Origin: Flaviaestuariibacter flavus
GTDB taxonomy: Bacteria > Bacteroidota > Bacteroidia > Chitinophagales > Chitinophagaceae
Length of the DNA: 64,000 bases
NCBI RefSeq assembly: GCF_004337505.1
Contig: NZ_SJZI01000011.1
Location: 8,300-72,299 of the forward strand
Direction: 5' to 3'
Every line of letters starts with the position of its first letter. Position 1 is the stretch's first letter. The notes under the pieces were generated by a model that worked only from the letters and a program-made list of their open reading frames with translations, did not search any database and was not told where the DNA came from. Shown here piece after piece: positions 17,806-26,200 of this stretch. The position numbers were made by a program, and so were the translations under genes.

Positions 17806-18630
17806 ATGATCGTTTTTCCTAATTGCAAGATCAACCTCGGTCTGCAGGTGCGGCGCAGGCGCGCCGATGGTTACCATGACCTGGAAACCATCTTTTACCC
17901 GGTGCCGGTTTATGATATGCTGGAAGGGATCCAGGTGGCGGGAAAAGGGCACATTACCTTCACCGCCAGCGGGCGCGCCGTCACCGCCACCCCGCAGCAG
18001 AACCTGTGCTTCAAAGCATACGGGCTGCTGCAAGGGCGCTTCCCCGACCTTCCATCGGTTGCCTTGCACCTGCACAAGGTGCTGCCCAGCGGCGCGGGCC
18101 TTGGCGGCGGCAGCGCCGATGCGGCATTTACCTTGATGCTGCTCAATGAAAAGCTGGGTCTCGGACTTTCAACCGATGAACTTGCGGCGCTCGCACTCCA
18201 GCTGGGAAGCGATTGCCCGTTCTTTCTCTACAACCGCCCCGGCTTTGCGTCGGGTCGTGGCGAACGCATTGAGGCCCTGGCGCTTGATCTTTCCGGTTAT
18301 TGGCTGCAGCTTGTCCATACGGGGCTGCACATTCCAACCAGCGCCGCCTTCAGCCGGGTAAGGCCCGACGATGACCGCCCCTCACTCCGCACGCTGGCCA
18401 CACTCCCGGTTGCGCAGTGGCGCGACACCCTTCACAATGATTTCGAGGATTCCGTGTTCCCGCAATACCCAGAGCTCGCGGAGCTGAAACAGGATCTTTA
18501 CGACCGCGGTGCATGCTACGCCGCAATGACCGGCAGCGGCTCCGCTGTATTCGGCATTTTCCCGAAAGAACATACGGAGATCGCTTCGTCCTACCCGCCG
18601 GATTACTTCGTGCGTTCAATACGCCTCTAA
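17806..18630 (+). CDS. ispE: 4-diphosphocytidyl-2-C-methyl-D-erythritol kinase
   Basis: 274 residues. GHMP kinase phosphorylating CDP-methylerythritol at the 2-hydroxyl in the MEP pathway to isoprenoids. Opening FPNCKINLGLQVRRRRADGYHDLETIFYPV is diagnostic; the ATP-binding glycine loop LPSGAGLGGGSADAAF is near residues 89-104 and the C-terminal GHMP motif AAMTGSGSAVFGIF near 237-251. Start ATG 17806 follows the previous gene by 3 bp. Cytosolic. Confidence 0.96.
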   Translation: MIVFPNCKINLGLQVRRRRADGYHDLETIFYPVPVYDMLEGIQVAGKGHITFTASGRAVTATPQQNLCFKAYGLLQGRFPDLPSVALHLHKVLPSGAGLGGGSADAAFTLMLLNEKLGLGLSTDELAALALQLGSDCPFFLYNRPGFASGRGERIEALALDLSGYWLQLVHTGLHIPTSAAFSRVRPDDDRPSLRTLATLPVAQWRDTLHNDFEDSVFPQYPELAELKQDLYDRGACYAAMTGSGSAVFGIFPKEHTEIASSYPPDYFVRSIRL

Positions 18631-18651
18631 GGCTGCTTTGCGGCAAATTGC

Positions 18652-18659
18652 TATATTTG
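18652..18659 (+). promoter_or_regulatory. -7 promoter box upstream of sORF/rocD
   Basis: TATATTTG followed by TTTCCG and an ATG at 18666. Probably drives rocD with a ~140-nt leader. Confidence 0.5.
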
Positions 18660-18665
18660 TTTCCG

Positions 18666-18722
18666 ATGCATCCGGCAACGCCCCATATTTTAAAGGCTAA
18701 TCTCGACCTACTCAATCACTGA
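18666..18722 (+). CDS. Possible 18-residue leader peptide
   Basis: ATG-initiated reading frame encoding MHPATPHILKANLDLLNH then TGA, 6 bp after a perfect TAnnTTTG box and 80 bp upstream of the aminotransferase start. Its placement at the expected start of the rocD transcript makes it a candidate leader peptide. No Arg or ornithine-specific codon run is present, so classical attenuation is not suggested. No Shine-Dalgarno could fit in the short leader. Could be chance. Confidence 0.3.
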   Translation: MHPATPHILKANLDLLNH

Positions 18723-18802
18723 GTACCGGCATGACATTCCCCGCCCCCCGGGTGGCATTTACCTGCAGCTCCTCTCCTGTTTAACTTTCTTATTCTTCTA
18801 TT

Positions 18803-20038
18803 ATGGCTACCGTAGAAACACGGGTCCAGGACCCCAATTATTTTATGCAACTGGAGCACCAGTACGGTGCCCACAATTACCATCCGCTGCCCGTGGTGCT
18901 GGAGCGCGGGCTCGGCGTGCACCTCTGGGACGTAGAGGGCAAGCAATATTTCGATTTTCTCTCAGGCTATTCGGCTGTCAACCAGGGCCACTGCCACCCG
19001 CGCATCGTCAATGCGCTGGTGCAGCAGGCGCAAAAGCTGACCCTTACCAGCCGTGCTTTTTACAGCAATCTGCTGGGTGAATATGAGCATTACATCACCG
19101 GTTATTTCGGCTACGACAAAGTGCTGCCCATGAATACCGGTGTTGAAGCGGTGGAAACCGCGCTCAAGCTGGCACGCCGCTGGGCCTACCGGGTGAAGGG
19201 AGTCGCCGAGGGCGCGGCCAAAATCATCGTTTGCAACGAAAATTTCCACGGCCGTACTACTACGGTGATTTCTTTCAGCTCCGACCCCAGCTCCTACACC
19301 CAGTTCGGCCCCTTCATGCCCGGATTTGAACGGGTGCCCTACAATGACCTTGACGCGCTCCGCGCTGCGCTGCGGGATGAAAACGTCGCTGCCTTTCTCG
19401 TGGAGCCCATCCAGGGTGAAGCGGGCGTGGTGGTACCGGATGAAGGGTACCTGCGCACCGCCAAACAATTGTGTGCAGAGGCTAACGTGCTGTTTATCGC
19501 CGACGAGATCCAGACAGGCCTATGCCGCACCGGCAAGATGCTCGCCGTTGACCACGAAGACGTACGTGCCGATATCCTGATACTGGGCAAAGCCCTCAGT
19601 GGTGGCGTGCTCCCGGTGAGCGCGGTGCTGGCCGACGATTCCGTAATGATGACGATCGGGCCGGGCGAGCACGGTTCTACCTATGGCGGCAACCCGCTGG
19701 CCTGTGCTGTGGCCATGGAAGCCCTCGCTGTGCTGAAAGATGAACGGATGGCCGAAAACGCCGAAGAGATGGGCGCTTATTTCCGCGAGCAGCTGCGCCA
19801 GATGCAATCGCCCTTCCTTCGCCTTGTACGCGGCAAAGGCCTGCTCAACGCCATTATCGTTGAACACACGGATAAAGAGGCCGCCTGGAAGCTTTGCCTC
19901 CACATGAAAGACCAGGGCATCCTGGCCAAGCCCACCCACGGCGACAAGATCCGCCTTGCGCCCCCGCTGGTAATCAACCGGGCACAGATCGACGATTGTG
20001 TGGACCGGATCGCCACGAGCCTGAAAACCCTTTCCTGA
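18803..20038 (+). CDS. rocD: Ornithine--oxo-acid aminotransferase
   Basis: 411 residues. PLP-dependent class III aminotransferase converting ornithine plus 2-oxoglutarate to glutamate semialdehyde and glutamate. Features: [42 protein letters not shown] start, [40 protein letters not shown], the PLP-binding [13 protein letters not shown] and Schiff-base Lys in [20 protein letters not shown] (about residue 260). The [12 protein letters not shown] and [10 protein letters not shown] signatures point to ornithine rather than acetylornithine aminotransferase. Monocistronic with its own terminator. Confidence 0.93.
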   Translation: MATVETRVQDPNYFMQLEHQYGAHNYHPLPVVLERGLGVHLWDVEGKQYFDFLSGYSAVNQGHCHPRIVNALVQQAQKLTLTSRAFYSNLLGEYEHYITGYFGYDKVLPMNTGVEAVETALKLARRWAYRVKGVAEGAAKIIVCNENFHGRTTTVISFSSDPSSYTQFGPFMPGFERVPYNDLDALRAALRDENVAAFLVEPIQGEAGVVVPDEGYLRTAKQLCAEANVLFIADEIQTGLCRTGKMLAVDHEDVRADILILGKALSGGVLPVSAVLADDSVMMTIGPGEHGSTYGGNPLACAVAMEALAVLKDERMAENAEEMGAYFREQLRQMQSPFLRLVRGKGLLNAIIVEHTDKEAAWKLCLHMKDQGILAKPTHGDKIRLAPPLVINRAQIDDCVDRIATSLKTLS

Positions 20039-20100
20039 CAATCTTCGGCCTGCCTGATTATACACGGCCTGCTACAAAACAGCAATCGTCCATTTTGATA

Positions 20101-20128
20101 AAGAGCCGGCCCATGGACCGGCTCTTTT
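20101..20128 (+). terminator. Terminator of rocD
   Basis: Stem AAGAGCCGG / CCGGCTCTT followed by TTG TTTG. Confidence 0.8.
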
Positions 20129-20150
20129 GTTTGCAGTGCCAATTGATTCG

Positions 20151-20185
20151 TAAAAAAGAAACCCTCCGGGTGCCGGAGGGTTTCT
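20151..20185 (-). terminator. Terminator of the 2895-residue surface protein gene
   Basis: 13-bp stem AGAAACCCTCCGG / CCGGAGGGTTTCT with a T run on the minus strand, 20 bp past the stop. Confidence 0.85.
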
Positions 20186-20204
20186 GAATTAAGACGAACG
20201 CTTA

Positions 20205-23200
20205 TTAAAGCTTCACGAGTCGGAGCGTTGCCACCTTACCCTTTTCGGAGATGCCGTTCAGGAAGTAGCTTCCTGCAGCCTGACCGGCAAGTGTTACGCG
20301 GAGCTGGTTTTCACCAGGCACTACATTCTGATGGAGCACTTTGACAATGGTGCCTTTTGCATCAACCAACTGCCATTCCAGACGGGACGCGCGGGTGGCG
20401 CGCACCACAATTGTCGTGTAGTCGTGTGCAAGGCTCGGACGCAGACTTACCGCTGAAACGGTGGGGTCTAATGTCGAAACCGCGGTGCAGGTAGTTACGG
20501 TGAGCGCAGCTGCAGCAGAGGTCACATTGCCGCATGCACCGGTAACAACTACGCTGTAGGATCCGGCATCGGCAGCCGTAACGGCATTGATGGTATACGT
20601 GGCGCTGTTTGCACCCGTGATATTGCTTCCATCCTTGCGCCACTGATAGGTCAGCGTGCCCGAACCGGCCGCAGCAACGGTAAAGGATGCCGAGGTACCG
20701 TTGCAGGTGCTTACCGCAACCGGTTGTGTGGTAATGGAAGTGGTGGCATTCAAAGTCAACACGGCATTTGCAGAAGTAACCGATCCGCATGCCCCGGTAA
20801 CTACCACGGTGTAGGTTCCTGCATCGCCGGCAGAAGCGGCGGCAATGCTATAGGAAGCGCTGGTTGCACCCGTGATGTTATTGCCGTCTTTCTTCCACTG
20901 GTAGCTGAGGCCCGCACCTGTTGCCACAACGGTAAGAGTAGCGTTGGAGCCGGCGCAAACAGCCTGGGAAGCAACGGGCTGGGTCGTGATCGAAGTAGCA
21001 GCGTTAACCGTCAGTGCGGCGTTTGCCGAGGTAATGGTGCCGCAGGTGCCGGTTACCACCACGCTGTAGGTGGCAGCATCGGCAGCGCTAGCAGAAGCGA
21101 TGCTGTAGGTAGCGGCCGTAGCCCCGGAGATATCGGTGCCGTTCTTTTTCCACTGGTAGGAAAGGGCGGTACCGCTGGCGGAAACACTGAAGGTGGCACC
21201 TGCACCCGTACATACAGTTTGAGCTGCAGGCTGGGTGGAGATAGCCGTGGCTGCGTTCACCGTCAGCTGCGCGGCGGCCGAGGTGAGCGTACCGCAGGCA
21301 CCCGTTACAACAACCGTGTAAGCGCCTGCATCGGCACCCCCGGTTGAGGCGATCGTGTACGTAGCGGCTGTGGCCCCGGGGACGTTGGTACCGTCTTTCT
21401 TCCACTGGTAGCTCAGGCCGGTGCCCGTGGCTGCAACCGTGAAGGAAGCTGCTGTACCCGCGCAAACCGTTGCGGCTGCGGGTTGTGTAGTAATAGCCGT
21501 TACCGCGTTAAAGGAAAGCGTAGCACCGGAGGAAACAACAACCGTGCAAGGCGCGTTGCTGGTAATAACTACACTATAGGTACCCGCGTCGCCGGCCGTT
21601 GCGGCGGCGATTGAGTAAGTAGCTGCTGTGGCGCCGGGAATGTCCACGCCGTCTTTCCGCCATTGGTAGCCCGTAGCGTTAGTGGCCACGACTGTAAAGC
21701 TGGCAGTAGCACCCGAACAAATCGCTTGCGAAGCAGGTTGGGTTGTGATGGCAGCCGCGACTGCAACAGTAAGCGTAGCGGCAGCGGATGTCACAGCCGG
21801 TGCGCAGGCACCCGAAATGACAACGTCGTAGCTACCCGCGTCAGCCGAAGCTGTATTGCTGATGGTATACGAAGCGCTGGTGGCCCCGGTGATATTCGCA
21901 CCATTCTTACGCCATTGGTAAGTGAGCGCGGAACCGCTCGCAGCCACAACGAAGGTCGTCGGGCTGCCGGCGCAGGTCGTTTGCGAAACGGGTTGCGTAC
22001 CAATAACCGGAGCGGTATTCACGGTCAGCTGGGCATTCGCCGAAGTAACGGCAGGCGTACAGGTGCCGCTAACGACAACCGAGTATTGAGCCGCAGCAGC
22101 AGCGGAAACACCAGTAATGGAGTAGGTGTCCGTCGTAGCGCCGGTGATGTCGGCACCATCCTTACGCCATTGGTAGGTTACACCGGTGCCGGTGGCTGTT
22201 ACATGGAAAGTTGCATTTCCACCTGCACACACAGCGGTTGCCTGCGGCTGCGCCGTGATGGCCGGAGCCTGGTTCACCGTGATTGTTGCCGTTCCCGATG
22301 CGGTACAACCGGCGCTATTCGTGGCAGTCGCGGTATATACCGTTGTGGTAGCGGGAAGCGCGTAAACGGTTGTTACGTTGCCGGAGGAATAAGGAGTCGT
22401 AGCGGCAGCATCTGTATAAAGGCCTGTTGCCGGCGACCAGGAATATGTAGCCGCGCTCACCACCTTAAAGGTCATATCGGGGCGCAGGTTAACCGTTGTA
22501 ATGGTGTTCGAAGCCTGGACACCGCAGCTCGGTGCGTTGTCGGCGTAACTGCCCCAAACCGAGTTGAAGGAAGTGGTGGTGGCAGCCACGGTGCTGCTGG
22601 AGCTGAAGCAGCTGGCGCAGGTAGCGGTGGGATCGTTATCATGACAAATGTCGATGAGGATGTTCGACGCGCCGTCCCATGAGAAGGGAGTGATGAACGT
22701 AAACGTCTTCACACCAACAGCCGGTGCGGGCTCCGAAGCATTGGTATACACCGTGGTAAAGGAACCAACGGGTGTGCCGTAGGCCGACGTAAGAGCCGAC
22801 TGTGCCGTATGCGCAATCTTCATGGAGAAATTCTTCTGGGTGAAGGTGCCTGTTCCGGCCGCCGTTACTTTGAAGGAGAGCTCCGAAATGTCGCCGGCGG
22901 TAAGGCCCTGGGCATTCAGTTCGGATGCACGTACCAGGTACTGGGTTCGCGAACCTTCCCAGTTGCTGTTGAAAGGAGTGATACCGGCAGTGGATGTTGT
23001 GGTCGCATTGGTGCCGGTGGTAGCAGTCGCCGTCTGAAGTCCGCCGCTCAGGGTAAGCTGGACAGCAGGACCGGTCGGGCAAATGGTAGCGCTGGCCGGG
23101 GTCACCGTCACTGCGCTCGGCAGCGATGATACCGCAACAACAACCGTCGCCGATGCGGTACAGCCGGTGGCTGTAATCGTGCCGGTTACCGTATACGTGG

Positions 23201-26200
23201 TGGAGGCAGCCGGTGTAGCCGTTACGGAAGCACCGGTGGTGGCGCTCAGGCCGGTAGCGGGACTCCAGGCGTACGTAGAGGCGTTACCCGAAGCAGTAAG
23301 CGTGGTCGATCCGGCCGGGCAGATGGTCGCCTGGGAAGCTGCAACCGTCACGTTCGGGTTGGGGTTGATCGTAATCAGCACCTCGTTGGAGTAATCCGTC
23401 GCCTGGCCGGTGTTACAGGTAACTTTCAGGCGGTAGTAGGTAGTAGCGGTCAGGGTGCCGGTGCTGAGGGTGGCCGGGTTAGTCTGGCCGGCAACGGGCG
23501 TCCAGGTATTGCCATCTGCAGAAGACTCCCACTGGTACGAGCTCACGGCACCTTCCGAATAGCCGGTGGCCGTAATGGTAGCCGAGCCGGAATTACAGAA
23601 AGTCGTAGTGGCGGCGGTTGCGTTGCCTCCGACGGCACCGGAGCAGGTTACCGCGTCGAATTCGTCGGCACCCATATCCGGGTTGGCAGCACGGGCATCA
23701 CCGTCGATATCGTTGTTCACGGCAGGAATGGAAGTACCCAGGTTGTCAAGCGCATAGGAGTTGGCCGGGTCGAGGTGCAGGGCATTGTTGGTAAAGAAAG
23801 GCTGGATGCTCACCGAGTTGGCTTCCTGGGCGGTGTTCGTACGCCAGAGGGCCAGCGTCGTGCGGTTGGCACCGATGTAACCGATATGCGCCGTGGCAGG
23901 ACCGGTAGCGATCGAAACCAGGTCATTGTAGTTAATCACGCTTCCGGTATAGTTGGCACGCGTAGTATAGTGTGCATACAGCGGCGCGGCAGCAACAGAA
24001 GTCGCATTTACATAAAAGATATTATTCACCACTTCGATGGCGTCGGCCGATGTGGAAGTAATGCCGTTACCGTTGCTGAAAGCAGCTGAACCTGCCGTAC
24101 CACCCGAGCCCGAAAGCTGGCCGCTCAGATATACCGTGTTGAAGTAATACTTGTCTCCGTAGCCACCGTTGTTGTTGATGCCGGAAGTGTTCCAGGAAGC
24201 GCTCGTGCCGGCACTGGTCAGTCCATACACCATATTATTGATGTACTGGTTGGCAGAAGCGTTTGCTGCTGTATTGAACGTCGAGGTAGAGGTTGTGATA
24301 CCGTAAACCTTGGTCGTGCTGGAACCCGAGTAGTTCATATCGCGAACGATGTTCTCGCTCACAACCGAGTTGGTAACATCCTGCAGGTTGATACCCTGCA
24401 TGTTGGTTCCGGAAGCGCCCTTGATGTTCTCTACAATGTTGTTGCGGACGATCGCGTTCGTTTGACGACGAATGTCGATACCGCCGATAAACAGCTCGTT
24501 TCCGGCGCCGGTCACACCTACCTGGTTGTCAATAACCGCGTTTCCGTCGTCAAGTGTCGTAACAGATGTGCCGAGCAGGAAAATACCGTATTGGGTTTTC
24601 GAGATCACGTTATTCTGGATCGTGTTCCCGCTGTTGGCGGCCAAGGCGCTGGTGCTGGTCGAGATGGAGCCGGTACCACCCATAAATACACCCATCAGGG
24701 TTGTGGTGGATGCGTTGCCGGTGAGCACCAGGTTCTTCACCGTATTCTGCGTGGCAGCATCGGTAGCCGTAGCACTGGCGATCCAGATCAGTGCCGACGA
24801 TGTGCCGGTGTTGGTATTGACCAGCGTCAGGTTACGGCTGGCAGAGCCGTTGTTGGAGCCATCGATAATGACGCGGTCTGCACCGTTGATCTTAATAAGC
24901 GCCGAGCTCGAGCTGCCGGAAATGGTGGCATTGTTACCCGCGGCTGGCTTGATGGTAAGCGAATTGGCTCCCGCAAACGTATTTTGATTGATAACAATCG
25001 GGAAGGCTTCGCCCGGGTAGGTCGCATCGATGAGCGAGAACACCACGGGGCCGGAGAAGCAGGATGCGCTGTTATACGCAGCAATTGCAGCGGTAAGCGT
25101 TGCATAGTCGCCGCCTACACCGACGGTTTTTGTTCCGCCCAGCACCAGCGAAGTACGGATCGCCGGGCTCATCGCGTTGTTGCTGGCGTTCACATCGCCG
25201 GCAATTACAGCATTCGCCGTAATGGTGTAGGTACCCTGAGCGGTGAGGCTGGCCGTTGTAGGCATCGTCACCGCCATGGAGGCACCCGCTGCCAGTGTTC
25301 CGGTGTTCAGAACCCGGCTGCCGCTGAACGGAGTCGGTCCGGCAATGTTGACGTTGACGGTTACGTTATCCGTGGCAAAGTTGATCGGGTTGGATCCGAA
25401 GTTTTTCAGCGTTACCGTAATTGTTTCGGTGGCCGAATAGCAGCCGGTAGCGGCCGGGGTAGTAACCCCCGTGATACCAACGTCGGCACCCGGGATGGTG
25501 AAGTCGCCGGCGTCCGCGCCGATATCGGTCGGGGTCAACGTCGAGCGGGTCTGTCCGTCAAAGTCGTCGGTTACCGCGGCGATGTTTACACCCGCGGCTT
25601 CGGCCGGTGTGCCCATTTGTACATGCAGGTCAACCGTAGTGCTGGTGCCTTCGGGTGCTACAAACTTGGGATTGGAGGAAACGCTGTTGACATCCAGGCC
25701 GGTTGCGGCCGTCCAGGTACCGAGATCGACGTAATCCGTTGCGCCGGGAGCGCCGTTGTAGCCAATGAAGCCGCCGGTACCGCTGACAAACAGGATATTG
25801 TAGTTGCTGGTAAGCGTCGTGGTGGCATTGATGCCGATCGCGTAGTGCTTGCCGGTGCCGGCAGCATTGGAGCGAACGTTTGCAAAAATGTTGTTCCGCA
25901 CGTCGTCGGTGCCGGTAGCGGTGCGGCGGAAGGCGACCGAGTTTGCACTCACTGCTGCGCCGGCGCCACCGATATAGATGCTGTTGTGATAGATGTTTAC
26001 GTTACCGGTGCCAGGCTTGTCGATACCGACATAGCCTGCATTGGTAAGTGCCGCACCCGCTTTGTCGATACCAAGTCGGACCATGTTGTTCTGGAAGGTA
26101 CCAATGCCCGAAGCAATATAAATGCCTTCGATCATGGCCGTGGTGCTGTTGGAAGCTGTGCTGAGGCTATGGATAAAGTTCCTGCTCACCAGGTTGGTGC

